This document shows, in pieces, positions 18,501-26,528 of a DNA stretch of 64,000 nucleotides; position 1 is the first letter of the stretch, and every line of letters begins with the position of its first letter. Source of the DNA: Pseudomonadota bacterium (GTDB lineage: Bacteria > Pseudomonadota > Gammaproteobacteria > UBA1113); assembly GCA_021782495.1 (NCBI GenBank), contig JAJXUV010000008.1:29994-93993 (forward strand), read 5' to 3'. The notes below the pieces were generated by a model. It saw only the letters and a list, made by a program, of their open reading frames with translations, was not told the origin of the DNA and searched no databases. The translations under genes were made by a program, and so were the position numbers.

Positions 18501-20644
18501 AGATTTGTTACAATTTATCCGTCGACACAGAAGCGAATGTCGATCCAACCGTGAATCCTTATGCTTGGTTGTATCCGTTTCTGAATCAATTCATGCAACA
18601 AAAACCTTGCCCCCTACAACCCACTCAAAATGGGCGGTTGCAGATTTTTGCACAAACAGTTATGGACTTATATAATTATCTTGCCACTAGAGTAACCGCG
18701 GAACAATATGCACAATTAAATCAGTTTTCTTCTTATCAACTCGCCAGATGGTTGGTGGCTTCTTGGAAAGCAATGCAACTGACAGAAGAGCGAGATTATG
18801 TCATACAACCGTTTACCAATAAACAAGGTCAGGCCTATCAACGCGGCTGCCCTTTAATAGACAGTGTTCCACAACCATTGTCTCATTTCAGCGATGGGGT
18901 CGATCAATGCTTGCAAGCCCTCTTAGCTGAAAAATATAAACAATCTGTTTTTCCCATTTATCGTGAATTAGAACACGTTGCAACTGAAACCAGTCTGGAT
19001 GTGTTTCGCCATTGTCAGGAAACAGATGGCACGCTCATCCTCAATTCAGGAACTATGGGAGAAAGCAGTGAACTGGAAGAATTAGCACGCAAACTGCAGC
19101 CAATAGTGGGGGTGGATTTACCACGTTATCGTCAAGTGGCTATTAAAAGAAATACATTAAAATTATCCTCGAATGAGTTAAGCTGGCAAGCAGACATTCA
19201 TAATTGTATCCGCGCTATTAGGAAAAATGCTGAGACAGAAAATGCACCCATTTTAGTGGTGTGCCGCGATATCCCTCAAGTGTATTCCATTTCTCATTAT
19301 CTTGGGCAAAAATCATTACAAAATTTATCGGTGGTTACCGGTACGGATGGCCGCTCTCTGGAAGAGTTACAGCAATTAGCACGTCGTGAAAATGCCATTA
19401 CTTTAGCAACTCCTATTCTAGCGCGCGGTGCTGATATTATCCCCCAAGGACTTCCTTTGATCGTAATTCAAATATCTCCCGAAAAAAAACGACAAACGGA
19501 ACAGATTATATATCGTATTCGTATAAAGGGAGAATATTATGCTATTTTCAATAAAGCTGCTATTCCGCGGGTAGATGATTTTTTCCTATTTGATCTTTTT
19601 GTCGATGACAAATCTAGAATTCAGCATCATCAAAAGCAATTAGTCAATATTAAGCAGCAAGAACGTCAATTGCGTGAATTGTTCGGCGATATCACCCGTC
19701 CTGCACAAGCCTATTGTCGCTCTGTTATGGCGTTATTTTACTCTTGCCAAAGAGATACGCGTTTTAACTCAGAGGGGATTCTACAGTTAAGGCAACAATT
19801 ATTAAAAGAGCAACAGCGCTTGATTGAAGAGTTGGGTCGTGCTTGGAAAGATATTTTAATGGATGCATACCTCTCTAAAGACCAAATGGATCATACCGAT
19901 ATAGCACGTCATTTTGAATTCGAAGTCATGCGCTTGATGGATGCCTATACGCAAAATGTAGAAAATCATTTTGAAGCAATCGAAATGATTTCTGTGCCTA
20001 AATACGTTGCATGGTTACAATCATTCCCTTATCAATATACAGCAAATGATAGCCACCACCCTGACAGTGTCTCTTCTGATAATGATACAGTACATTTTAT
20101 CTTTCAATGTTACACCGTGTATCTACACTATCAGCATCAGCCAAACGGCATTGATATTTCAGAATCCGAAAAAAAGCTTGCAGCTATTATAAGAGAGTGC
20201 ATGAATGAATTAAACAGATATCTGCGAGAGGAAGAAAATAGCCGATTACCCAATAAAGAACGTATACTGCAGGTAAAAGAATTGCTTCAAAAGGTATATC
20301 AGTTGGGAGACATTGGTGTATCAAGCTCTCCCTTAATTTCTGCAGTGAACCCAAGTTCATCAACAGGACAACCAGACTTTTTTAAACAAGCTGCTTCTGT
20401 AGCACAGGATCAAGTCACTATTGAATATCCACAGCCCACTAAAGTAACCGCCGATTTCATAAAAAACCTTCACGCAATGAAAACATCTATGGACGCCGAA
20501 CACACCCGGAGCTTGCGTGGCCGATTTCTAAGCAGTCATAAGAGTCGCATATATGGAATTGTTAGTGCTTCTTTAGAAAAACTTGAGCAATTATTGCCAA
20601 CTTTAGAGCCTATGGGCGCTAATAATTATCTCGGCCCTAGATAA
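12563..20644 (+). CDS. Giant protein with a SecA-like motor domain (2693 residues)
   Basis: One uninterrupted frame with GAGG before the ATG. Residues 1-~1800 are mostly helical and unrecognised, with a Gln/His-rich stretch near 128-165. Residues ~1830-2330 align by eye with the SecA core. Matches include Walker A GEGKT (1860-1864), LNQRD for LAQRD, ERDYVIQPF, SDGVDQCLQALLAEK for SDGLHQAVEAKEG, LILNSGTMGESSE for SGMTGTA, and ITLATPILARGADI (ARGADI at 2287-2292) for the TNMAGRGTDI motif. Walker B is altered: NEGD (1970-1973) replaces DEVD, so ATP hydrolysis may be impaired. No signal peptide or obvious membrane segment. The real secA is normally ~900 residues, so this is not the housekeeping translocase. 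An effector or toxin role is inference. Its 3' end overlaps pgpA by 8 bp, convergently. Confidence 0.85.
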   Translation: MRQEQILTIISYFDEHKQPSVVLEQFLNSLQLEVSEDTIASIEAILSKQSLHNRIKRFRCKEEADVSLQQYCHRLNLYLDAQRQEGNHRRHLAAIQNQILPIQHRKALTTQGKLLYEERVGGRLKVEHQHHLHQQLAQQQQVQQNVQMHVQQQLKQQLQHDTSALLEEHAYCDRNTIVDFADSFSEKEQCPLGDTRLSTGDKLRQLWDRSIGTNSHKIPAEGADPEGTPWVITKIQDRAMYVILDYYPQFLYGLDSANLPAGFFIYRYTVSYPHPIYENLLCFDRALIAQQEEKGCLNPLSIRLAQDPLYEQHPYSDFKEFLSEINRVHSSYTDEENKKTGELVSELLQEGNIRTLQYYWERNRHGLSCLLKFQGVAGLYKFVKQCVPRLERGGAIEQYCIATMPNLSSCVEAEAMVALDAYEKFTPPQRQWFDQLLQDHHECIKQGDFIVLINAFSYFCEQLGTFKPPLQIPQKPPQAKPIHMQVFLSLILKVLRQADSPQQQFNILHQLDLTPESVPLAFAQGIRTAIPAMQLTPTESLISCSVPECSVQEIKIDAEGHVQSDQLKRIEPFQLDAFQKPSGVLYIPVKKLAQHDVPDAENKDLRDLLENEAIKYRLFDSYDSNSNRKNVSYDWSIDKVHASNTTFNPCEKPPKADYYVLLSKGVPHNKKPDGDEEFYENRNSRSAHDKSSSSQSFYHNKTLKKARKQEELLKTIIQEELKASWGILFKTPDKMQDSGYCRIQNVVKQLSIANLMPNIYEKMDFTQFSEQYSKREQYTAWINYILSLLDFKHLAVSFSFSGVTHTEHIFLFRLGYCRLEEQTLRAETELAFSPLPPYNTYVYRGLSCVKMASAITAGVNAVGDFVGETEDILSGGFTFNFSVYYQPLSQRDLSNVNKLSDNLYYPCTSDDLSQKSTVFANDFDALSVYFYRYVFTFPVHLVFSDYEVLFSKLKNSKMSVAAQTKLLLILARITTHPRATNQSIVDIERFAQEFVWLLECLSNCLKKNELPLSFHFRNPALSDRMEPEDTLVSFLKGIGSSLEYAKIPPTLEEFYGLLLVEYAAQKQNKENLQAFREHVAGINQFGEIYYELIAAQVMFYRCNAQGQYREQYLHQAMTTVLSYTSGLHIRNKPLFFIYTLFAEKEQSYDNRWERDMAECLIPLVKVLTSVTGTNEEQKKQQETEFIKACQNMLTEDLSSEGKKARLLRVLRQFAQINVSRSQKLPTLPQLTECIRHLSVAGYEEEKIAAVLSQRLPLTCYGNQVIGYSLSKLVQQIEQLKLGELLENEATMGLLKQHGFDIPLLKKAHVKIQSNSPQQKLEGIEIILAQMKAHKLNAAQVLAQSLFSAASGSEQSIDTIEGVFNLLSSGWVSDDPVKDMIEQSCLHAKETLQAFFETNPHLQAAKTILEDLSQYFDGLARTEAINLHQLQVIEAQLEDCNRFIQTQFCQACEHPGSAMQRWVTDFAQKRQNYDMAVWRKFFQTLCGQKSLPFDTVWSLIFNAPVPYDTAQLNQIITKLSALFSQEAYHALSKADALAFVHIAVLTGNLSINFGLIFSLGQKLSQYDGIIALLEGIHRLCIDQVPHIAPLIEAWLQLTTETLDVNPKIWNDWLHYFALYPDVANAFNFINIFLNMGGKANTILAIMNAAALLHRDNPPGPDDMMEAIMELKNMSEQTLNQIKILYDQPGLPKPALKVLLSALRGKEIASFIKQSELDPSGKRADPRALQGQFSLAYLRDFIDRIGSLFSGDLQLSAAVKDELFAQCLYINTIGFYLSPTNNGKVLLKYSIPELQDLAQVSIAELRKDPNQVQHYLHFLAVCREIIFRFTPEGEFPYAHQLVPSLMVAQYPQTNLAFQMLPGEGKTITTALQSLALFARQSSIVVVDPGNGLLNQRDFDKFLPVYRALRIPCYYITVNNTTEELKEILGHESGVIVYCTMADLSLIWNRLAIEGMALNHIAKNALPVFFIANEGDIHVFDSEICYNLSVDTEANVDPTVNPYAWLYPFLNQFMQQKPCPLQPTQNGRLQIFAQTVMDLYNYLATRVTAEQYAQLNQFSSYQLARWLVASWKAMQLTEERDYVIQPFTNKQGQAYQRGCPLIDSVPQPLSHFSDGVDQCLQALLAEKYKQSVFPIYRELEHVATETSLDVFRHCQETDGTLILNSGTMGESSELEELARKLQPIVGVDLPRYRQVAIKRNTLKLSSNELSWQADIHNCIRAIRKNAETENAPILVVCRDIPQVYSISHYLGQKSLQNLSVVTGTDGRSLEELQQLARRENAITLATPILARGADIIPQGLPLIVIQISPEKKRQTEQIIYRIRIKGEYYAIFNKAAIPRVDDFFLFDLFVDDKSRIQHHQKQLVNIKQQERQLRELFGDITRPAQAYCRSVMALFYSCQRDTRFNSEGILQLRQQLLKEQQRLIEELGRAWKDILMDAYLSKDQMDHTDIARHFEFEVMRLMDAYTQNVENHFEAIEMISVPKYVAWLQSFPYQYTANDSHHPDSVSSDNDTVHFIFQCYTVYLHYQHQPNGIDISESEKKLAAIIRECMNELNRYLREEENSRLPNKERILQVKELLQKVYQLGDIGVSSSPLISAVNPSSSTGQPDFFKQAASVAQDQVTIEYPQPTKVTADFIKNLHAMKTSMDAEHTRSLRGRFLSSHKSRIYGIVSASLEKLEQLLPTLEPMGANNYLGPR

Positions 20645-21104
20645 ACAAACCGTATCCTTGTAATAAAATCCATGCCGCAACACCCGCTGCGGCATCGTCA
20701 GTCATGATGCCCCAGCCACCGGGCAGATCTTGCAAGCGTTTTATGGGCCAGGGTTTCCAAATATCAAACACGCGAAATAAAATAAATCCTAGGATCACCA
20801 CATCCCAACGAAAAGGTGCATAGGCCAAAGTGATCCACATGCCGACCATTTCATCCCAGACAATCGCGCTGTGATCTTTTTCGCCAAAAGCTTTTTCAGA
20901 ATAGCCACAGATAAAAACGCCCAGAGCAAAAGTGAACAGCAACAACAAACTATATTCCCATACATTCAATCGACTAAAGACATAAAAAAAAGGAATGGCA
21001 ATGAGACTGCCCCAGGTTCCTGGCATACGCGGCAACAAGCCACTGCCTAAACCGCAACTCAAATAATGCAGTGGATTAGACCAGACCAAACGCGTTATAT
21101 TCAT
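20637..21104 (-). CDS. pgpA: Phosphatidylglycerophosphatase A
   Basis: A 155-residue membrane enzyme that removes phosphate from phosphatidylglycerophosphate. Motifs: GSGLLPRMPGTWGSLIAIP, IVWDEMVGMWITL and FDIWKPWPIKRLQ, then GWGIMTDDAAAGV. All core acidic residues appear present. Last gene of the minus-strand glyA-nrdR-nusB-pgpA group; thiL, which often precedes pgpA, is absent. Confidence 0.95.
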   Translation of the reverse strand: MNITRLVWSNPLHYLSCGLGSGLLPRMPGTWGSLIAIPFFYVFSRLNVWEYSLLLLFTFALGVFICGYSEKAFGEKDHSAIVWDEMVGMWITLAYAPFRWDVVILGFILFRVFDIWKPWPIKRLQDLPGGWGIMTDDAAAGVAAWILLQGYGLFI

Positions 21105-21106
21105 AG

Positions 21107-21211
21107 CAGTTGATTTTTCGGCAAGGCGCCGAGCTCTCGAGCGTCAGGAGTGTAGTACCCTACATGACTGGCGCGAGATGGGCGAAGGCAACAAAGCCTA
21201 AGAATCAGATG
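21107..21211. repeat. Imperfect palindrome between nusB and pgpA
   Basis: The left arm (CAGTTGATTTTTCGGC..., GAGCTCTCGAGCGTCAG) pairs imperfectly with the right (...CTGGCGCGAGATGG, GCCTAAGAATCAGATG) around the centre GTAG-TACC-CTAC. No coding capacity. It breaks an otherwise tight operon. Confidence 0.55.
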
Positions 21212-21227
21212 CGAAGAGTATATTTTT

Positions 21228-21695
21228 TTATTCATCTTCTTTTTCTATCCTCTTGGATTGCGAAGACCGCCATTCGACCGATCTTAAGATGGGCATCAAT
21301 TTATCTAAAACGGCATTCACATATTTGAAACTCTCTTCACCTCCATATATTTTAGCCAATTCAATCGCTTCGTTGATCACCACCCGATAAGGCGATTCCA
21401 AACAATACGCAAATTCATAGGTAGACAATAATAAAATAGATCGTTCAATGGGATCGATTTTATCTAAGGGCCTGTCTAAGACTTTAGCTAAATGTTCACA
21501 CAATTTTTCATAACGTTCTGCAACCCCGGTGAAAATTTTAGTAAAAAACTCTCCATCCATTTGTCTGAAATATTCTTCTGCCATGAATTGTTCGCTGATA
21601 TAAGGCACCTCATTGCCCGTTAATAACCACTGGTAAATGGCTTGCATGGCATATCGTCGAGACATGCGTCTTTTTCTGGGATTAATTTGTTGCAT
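21228..21695 (-). CDS. nusB: Transcription antitermination factor NusB
   Basis: A 155-residue all-helical RNA-binding factor that binds boxA RNA with S10 (NusE) in rRNA antitermination. Motifs: N-terminal RRYAMQAIYQWLLTG, the core DPIERSILLLSTYEF, VVINEAIELAKIYGGEESFK and YVNAVLDKL. It starts 6 bp after the nrdR stop. Confidence 0.95.
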   Translation of the reverse strand: MQQINPRKRRMSRRYAMQAIYQWLLTGNEVPYISEQFMAEEYFRQMDGEFFTKIFTGVAERYEKLCEHLAKVLDRPLDKIDPIERSILLLSTYEFAYCLESPYRVVINEAIELAKIYGGEESFKYVNAVLDKLMPILRSVEWRSSQSKRIEKEDE

Positions 21696-21701
21696 AATTT
21701 A

Positions 21702-22160
21702 CTACTCCGCTCTACGTTTTAATTGCTGTATCTCTTTGCGAAAGGCTTCTAAATCTTCAAAAGATTTGTACACCGAAGCAAAACGCACATAAGCCACTTC
21801 GTCTAAAGACAATAATTCTTCCATCACCCATTCTCCGATTAAAGAAGAAGGGACTTCTCGTTCTGCCACCGCGCGCAATTTACTTAAAATGCGATGAATA
21901 GCGGCATCCACGACATCGGTTGCCACAGAACGCTTTTCCAAAGATTTTAAAATACCCCTTCTCAATTTAGTTTCGTCAAATTGACTGCGCGTCCCATCGC
22001 GTTTAATCACACGCGGCCAGGACAATTCCACCACTTCAAAAGTAGTAAAACGCTCATTACAGGATAAACACTCCCGTCTGCGCCGAATTTGATCGCCGGT
22101 GATCACCAAACGAGAATCAATCACCTTTGTTTCTTCAAAATGACAAAATGGACAATACAC
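21702..22160 (-). CDS. nrdR: Transcriptional repressor NrdR
   Basis: A 152-residue zinc-ribbon and ATP-cone repressor of ribonucleotide reductase genes. The zinc ribbon is CPFC...CLSC ([35 protein letters not shown]). The ATP cone begins [20 protein letters not shown], and [15 protein letters not shown] lies near the end. Length is typical. Commonly next to glyA and rib genes; here it goes directly to nusB. Confidence 0.97.
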   Translation of the reverse strand: MYCPFCHFEETKVIDSRLVITGDQIRRRRECLSCNERFTTFEVVELSWPRVIKRDGTRSQFDETKLRRGILKSLEKRSVATDVVDAAIHRILSKLRAVAEREVPSSLIGEWVMEELLSLDEVAYVRFASVYKSFEDLEAFRKEIQQLKRRAE

Positions 22161-22180
22161 TCTTATTTTTCCTCATGTGA

Positions 22181-22232
22181 TGTCATTCCTGCGAAAGTAC
22201 TTTTTTGTCATTCCTGCGAAAGCAGGAATGAC
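22181..22232. repeat. GTCATTCCTGCGAAAG-type short palindrome
   Basis: A partial unit (22181-22198) followed by a perfect hairpin GTCATTCCTGCG/AAAGCAGGAATGAC at 22207-22232, between glyA and nrdR. The same sequence recurs near 26000-26073 and 26411-26499. Confidence 0.85.
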
Positions 22233-22256
22233 AAAACTGTCGCGAGGATCACAGAA

Positions 22257-23507
22257 CTACTGATAAACTGGAAAATCTTGGCACAATTGTAACACTTCTT
22301 GACGCACTTGTCGTATTACGGCTTCATCGCCAATATGGTGCAACACTTTTGCTATCCAAGAAGCCAAAATTTGCATCTCTTTTTCCTTAAAACCGCGCGT
22401 GGTCGAAGCCGCTGTACCCAAACGCAAGCCACTGGTGACAAAAGGCGAACGGGTTTCTTTAGGGACTGTATTCTTATTAACCGTGATATTTGCTTTCCCC
22501 AAAGCTTCTTCCGCATCTTTTCCTGTGTAAGATTTATCCAAAAGACTCAATAAAAACAAGTGATTATCCGTCCCTCCGGACACGATGTCAAAACCTTCTT
22601 TCATCAAAGCCGTCGCTAAGGCTTGGGCATTCTTAACCACTTGTTGCTGATAGGTCTTAAATTCAGGCCTCATCGCTTCTTTAAAAGCCACCGCTTTGGC
22701 GGCGATCACATGCATTAAAGGACCACCCTGCATGCCTGGAAACACAACCGAATTTAATTTCTTTTCAATCTCCGGATTGGCTTTGGCTAAAATCAAACCG
22801 CCTCGAGGCCCGCGCAAGGTTTTGTGGGTGGTAGAGGTCGTGACATCGGCGATGGACACCGGTGAAGGATAAACACCAGCAGCCACCAAACCCGCTACAT
22901 GTGCCATATCAACCACAAAATAGGCATTGACCCGATCGGCAATTTCCCTAAAAATAGACCAATCTACAGTACGTGAATAGGCTGAAAAACCTGCCAATAT
23001 CATCTTGGGTTTGTGTTCCAAGGCCAAAGCTTCGACTTGTTGATAGTCGATAAAGCCTTTTTCATCCAAGCCATAAGCAATAGGTCGATACAATTTACCG
23101 GAAAAATTCACTTTAGAACCGTGGGTTAAATGGCCGCCTTGAGACAAATCCATGCCTAAAAAGGCATCCCCCGGTTCCATCAACGCCATATACACCGCTG
23201 CATTGGCTTGAGAACCCGAATGCGGTTGCACATTGGCATACGCTGCACCAAATAAGGTTTTAACGCGCTCTAAAGCCAGGGTTTCAGCCTTATCTACATA
23301 TTCACAGCCTCCATAATAACGCTTTCCCGGATAGCCCTCAGCGTATTTATTAGTCAGCTGCGAGCCTTGTGCGGCCAACACAGCGGGACTCACGTAATTT
23401 TCCGAAGCAATCAACTCAATATGTTCTTCTTGTCGGCGCTCTTCCGCTTGAATGGCCTGATACAATTCTGGATCGACTTCGCTTAAAGATAAGTGCTTAT
23501 CAAACAT
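22257..23507 (-). CDS. glyA: Serine hydroxymethyltransferase
   Basis: A 416-residue PLP enzyme that interconverts serine and glycine with tetrahydrofolate. PLP-lysine motif [13 protein letters not shown] near residue 230, [18 protein letters not shown] near 55, and LDMSQGGHL-like [20 protein letters not shown]. The ATG at 23507 ([16 protein letters not shown]) is chosen because it has AGGAG 7 nt away and gives the usual length; an upstream in-frame start adds 16 atypical residues. Functionally linked to the glycine cleavage operon at the other end of the window. Confidence 0.97.
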   Translation of the reverse strand: MFDKHLSLSEVDPELYQAIQAEERRQEEHIELIASENYVSPAVLAAQGSQLTNKYAEGYPGKRYYGGCEYVDKAETLALERVKTLFGAAYANVQPHSGSQANAAVYMALMEPGDAFLGMDLSQGGHLTHGSKVNFSGKLYRPIAYGLDEKGFIDYQQVEALALEHKPKMILAGFSAYSRTVDWSIFREIADRVNAYFVVDMAHVAGLVAAGVYPSPVSIADVTTSTTHKTLRGPRGGLILAKANPEIEKKLNSVVFPGMQGGPLMHVIAAKAVAFKEAMRPEFKTYQQQVVKNAQALATALMKEGFDIVSGGTDNHLFLLSLLDKSYTGKDAEEALGKANITVNKNTVPKETRSPFVTSGLRLGTAASTTRGFKEKEMQILASWIAKVLHHIGDEAVIRQVRQEVLQLCQDFPVYQ

Positions 23508-23630
23508 GGTGGATTCTCCTCGAGGTTTTGATTTGAATCTTATCTGAAAAGCCACAAAAAGTCATTTATATTGATTTCAATCTCAAAATCGGTTATCTTA
23601 TGACCAATATTAAAACAACGAGGATCCAAA

Positions 23631-25310
23631 GTGGCACAATATATTTACAACATGCGTGGCGTCAGCAAAATCGTACCACCGCATCGCGCAATTTTAAAAG
23701 ACATTTATTTGTCTTTTTATCCGGGTGCCAAAATCGGCGTCTTGGGTTTAAATGGCGCGGGAAAATCCACTTTATTGCGGATTTTAGCCGGTGTCGATAC
23801 AGAATTTGAAGGCGAAGCCAAAGCTTTGGCTGGAACACGGATTGGCTATTTGCCTCAAGAACCACAATTGGATCTCAGCAAAACCGTGCGCGGCAATGTG
23901 GAGTTGGCTGTAGCCGATACATTGCAACTCTTAAACCAATTCAATGAAATCAGCTTGCGCTTTGAAGAACCTTTAAGCGATACGGAAATGGATCAACTCT
24001 TAGAACAACAAGGTAATTTGCAAAATAAAATCGATGCCGTGAATGGATGGGAAATAGAACGCACTTTAGAATTGGCGGCAGAAGCTTTGCGTTTACCGGC
24101 TTGGGAAGCCAACATCAATCAATTATCGGGCGGTGAAAAACGCCGCGTGGCTTTGTGTCAATTGCTATTGTCTTCTCCAGATATGTTGTTACTCGATGAA
24201 CCCACAAACCATTTGGATGCTGAAAGTGTGGCTTGGCTGGAACATTTTTTACAAAATTACAAAGGCACCGTTATTGCAGTCACACACGATCGCTATTTTC
24301 TCGACAATGTTGCCGGTTGGATTTTAGAATTGGATCGGGGTGAGGGCATTCCCTTTGAAGGCAATTATTCTGCTTGGTTGGCACAAAAACAAGAACGTTT
24401 GGCTTTGGAAGAACGCCAAGAAAAAGCACATCAAAAAGCCATGGCCGCAGAATTAGAATGGGTTCGTGCCAATCCCAAAGGAAAACGCACCAAAAACAAA
24501 GCGCGTTTGGCGCGTTTTGAAGAAATGAATTCCAAAGAATTTCAAAAACGCAATGAAACTCAAGAAATTTACATTCCACCCGGGCAACGCTTGGGCGATC
24601 TGGTGATAGAAGCAAATCATTTGACCAAATCGTTTGAAGGTCGTGTCTTGTTCCAAGATTTGTCTTTCAATTTACCCAAAGGCGGCATTTTAGGGATCAT
24701 CGGTGCAAATGGTGCAGGGAAATCCACCTTATTGAAATTGATTACAGATCAAGAAAAACCCGACAGTGGAACTTTGCGCTTGGGCGACACGGTGCAATTG
24801 TCTTATGTGGATCAATCGCGCGATCATTTGAATGCGCAAAAAACTGTGTGGGAAGAATTGTCCGATGGCTTGGATCAAATTGTCGTGGGCGCTTATCAAA
24901 TTCCTTCGCGGGCTTATTTGGGTCGATTCAATTTTAAAGGCAGCGATCAACAAAAATTCATCGGCGATCTGTCGGGCGGTGAACGCAATCGCGTTCATTT
25001 GGCTAAAATGTTAAAAAGTGGTGGTAATCTTTTGTTGCTGGATGAACCGACGAACGATTTAGACATTGAAACGCTCAGAGCCTTAGAAGAAGCCTTGCTG
25101 ACTTTCCCCGGTTCTGCGGTGATCGTTTCGCACGACCGCTGGTTTTTGGATCGCGTTGCCACACACATCCTCGCTTTTGAAGACGATGGCACGCACACCT
25201 GGTTTGAAGGTAGCTTCAGTGAATACGAAGAAGATAAAATCAAGCGCTTAGGCACCGATGCGGTTTTGCCCAAACGCATCAAACAACGTGTGGCGATGAT
25301 AGGGGGTTAA
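23631..25310 (+). CDS. ettA: Energy-dependent translational throttle protein EttA (ABC-F)
   Basis: A 559-residue ABC-F ATPase that binds the ribosomal E site and gates elongation according to energy state. Two ABC cassettes: Walker [10 protein letters not shown] with signature LSGGEKRR and [11 protein letters not shown]; then GANGAGKST with LSGGERNR and [11 protein letters not shown]. The PtIM linker ([20 protein letters not shown]) is characteristic of EttA. Translation starts at a GTG with GAGG upstream. It is followed after 4 bp by tusD. Confidence 0.95.
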   Translation: MAQYIYNMRGVSKIVPPHRAILKDIYLSFYPGAKIGVLGLNGAGKSTLLRILAGVDTEFEGEAKALAGTRIGYLPQEPQLDLSKTVRGNVELAVADTLQLLNQFNEISLRFEEPLSDTEMDQLLEQQGNLQNKIDAVNGWEIERTLELAAEALRLPAWEANINQLSGGEKRRVALCQLLLSSPDMLLLDEPTNHLDAESVAWLEHFLQNYKGTVIAVTHDRYFLDNVAGWILELDRGEGIPFEGNYSAWLAQKQERLALEERQEKAHQKAMAAELEWVRANPKGKRTKNKARLARFEEMNSKEFQKRNETQEIYIPPGQRLGDLVIEANHLTKSFEGRVLFQDLSFNLPKGGILGIIGANGAGKSTLLKLITDQEKPDSGTLRLGDTVQLSYVDQSRDHLNAQKTVWEELSDGLDQIVVGAYQIPSRAYLGRFNFKGSDQQKFIGDLSGGERNRVHLAKMLKSGGNLLLLDEPTNDLDIETLRALEEALLTFPGSAVIVSHDRWFLDRVATHILAFEDDGTHTWFEGSFSEYEEDKIKRLGTDAVLPKRIKQRVAMIGG

Positions 25311-25314
25311 GTGC

Positions 25315-25647
25315 TTGGAAAAGAAGCGTGTAGCTCTGGTTATACAATGCATTCCAAGTGATCGCAAAAGCTATGAAGCTTTCAGCTTCGCACAAGATTG
25401 GATTGCGCAATCTCAACATTTTTTAAGTGGCATTTTTTTTTATGGGGATGGTGCTTACCACGCTTTGTTGAATCAAATAAACAGCGATGAAAAAATGGAA
25501 TTAGATTGGTCGATACTCCATACGCCTTTGTGTGTGTGTGTGTCGAGTATGAAACGCCGTGGTATACGAGAAACCTCTTTTGAAGTGGTCGGATTGGGGT
25601 ATTTGGCGAAGTTGTATGAAGAAAACGATGAAGTGGTGGTTTTCTAG
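25315..25647 (+). CDS. tusD: Sulfur relay protein TusD (DsrE-like)
   Basis: A 110-residue DsrE-fold protein, part of the TusBCD complex that passes persulfide sulfur to TusE for 2-thiouridine in tRNA wobble positions. The pattern ALVIQCIPSDRKSYEAFSFA, GIFFYGDGAYHAL and CVCVSSMKRRGI (holding the acceptor Cys) fits TusD. It starts at a TTG with AGGGGG upstream in the ettA tail. A run of seven TG dinucleotides (about 25529-25542) encodes the Cys segment. Confidence 0.8.
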   Translation: MEKKRVALVIQCIPSDRKSYEAFSFAQDWIAQSQHFLSGIFFYGDGAYHALLNQINSDEKMELDWSILHTPLCVCVSSMKRRGIRETSFEVVGLGYLAKLYEENDEVVVF

Positions 25648-25992
25648 ATGTCAAAAAACATGGTCTGTATCAAACGCAGTGCGCCAAAAAGTCCGGATTA
25701 TGAATGCGAATATTTGGATCTGGTCACGGCTCTGGCGAGTTTTGATTACCACATCGATTTGGTTTTTCAAGACGAGGGCTCGCGTTCTTTGTTAGTTGCC
25801 GATCAAGAATCGATTCACAGCAAACGGCTGCAATCCTTGCCTTTATTCGATGTCCACGACATTTGGGTGGATGAAGAAAGTTTGAAAGTACGACAATTGA
25901 GTTCAGCATCGCTCAGTATCGCGGCAAAACCACTCAGTAAAGCAGAACTGAATATTTTAGTAGAAAGAAGTAAATGGATATATGTGTTATAG
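25648..25992 (+). CDS. tusC: Sulfur relay protein TusC (DsrF-like)
   Basis: A 114-residue DsrE/F-like protein whose layout matches TusC: KRSAPKSPDYECEYLDLVTA, FQDEGSRSLL, LPLFDVHDIWVDEESLKVR and a closing W-I-Y-V-L. The ATG directly follows the tusD stop. Normally tusB follows tusC; here only 97 bp containing a palindrome separate it from tusE, so tusB is missing at this locus. Confidence 0.75.
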   Translation: MSKNMVCIKRSAPKSPDYECEYLDLVTALASFDYHIDLVFQDEGSRSLLVADQESIHSKRLQSLPLFDVHDIWVDEESLKVRQLSSASLSIAAKPLSKAELNILVERSKWIYVL

Positions 25993-25995
25993 ATT

Positions 25996-26073
25996 GTCAT
26001 TCCTTTTTGGTCATCCCTACGAAAGCAGAGATCCCGTGTTTGAAACTGGATTCCTGCTTTCGCAGGAATGACA
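25996..26073. repeat. GTCATTCCTGCGAAAG-type palindrome between tusC and tusE
   Basis: The left part (GTCATCCCTACGAAAGCAG) and right part (CTGCTTTCGCAGGAATGACA) are mutually inverted around GATCCCGTGTTTGAAACTGG. It occupies the place where tusB would be expected. Confidence 0.8.
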
Positions 26074-26089
26074 GAACCGTAGGTAATTT

Positions 26090-26404
26090 ATGTCCTTAAA
26101 ACTATTCAACCAAAACGGCTATCTGTTAGATCTTCAAATGTGGAACGAAGCACTGGCTGAAGAAATCGCCGAACAAGAATGCTTGACTCTCAGTCCAGCA
26201 CATTGGGAAATCCTACGCGCTTTACGGCAATTTTACCAACAATACGCTACACTGCCTACTATGCGTGCTTTTTTGAATTATCTACAGCGCGAATGTGACT
26301 TGAAAGACATCGACAGTCCACAATTGTATGCTTTGTTTCCCAAAGGCCCTATTGCCCAAGGCGCTAAGATTGCCGGATTGCCCAAACCAAAACATTGTAT
26401 TTAA
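26090..26404 (+). CDS. tusE: Sulfur relay protein TusE (DsrC family)
   Basis: A 104-residue DsrC/TusE protein, the sulfur carrier between TusBCD and MnmA. Family pattern: FNQNGYLLDLQMWNEALAEE, LSPAHWEILRALRQFYQQY and the C-terminal arm IAGLPKPKHCI with the reactive penultimate Cys. A second upstream arm Cys, diagnostic of dissimilatory DsrC, is absent (PIAQGAKIAG), which fits TusE. Confidence 0.92.
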   Translation: MSLKLFNQNGYLLDLQMWNEALAEEIAEQECLTLSPAHWEILRALRQFYQQYATLPTMRAFLNYLQRECDLKDIDSPQLYALFPKGPIAQGAKIAGLPKPKHCI

Positions 26405-26410
26405 GACTCT

Positions 26411-26499
26411 TGTCATTCCTGCGAAAGCAGGGATCCCGTTTTAAATTCACTGGATTGCTGCTGGATTTTATGCTCGCGAAAGCGAGCAGAGGAATGACA
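26411..26499. repeat. GTCATTCCTGCGAAAG-type palindrome, expanded copy
   Basis: TGTCATTCCTGCGAAAGCAG at the left pairs with GAGGAATGACAG at the right. An inner hairpin GCTCGCGAAAGCGAGC sits within. It lies between convergent tusE and the last pilin gene and may serve both as a stop. Confidence 0.8.
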
Positions 26500-26528
26500 G
26501 AACTGGGGCAGAGGCTATTATAAGCTCT

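Noticed and set aside
22181..26499. CRISPR array from repeated GTCATTCCTGCGAAAG units
   Set aside because: Units are scattered far apart and palindromic, with no regular spacers; they are dispersed repeats.
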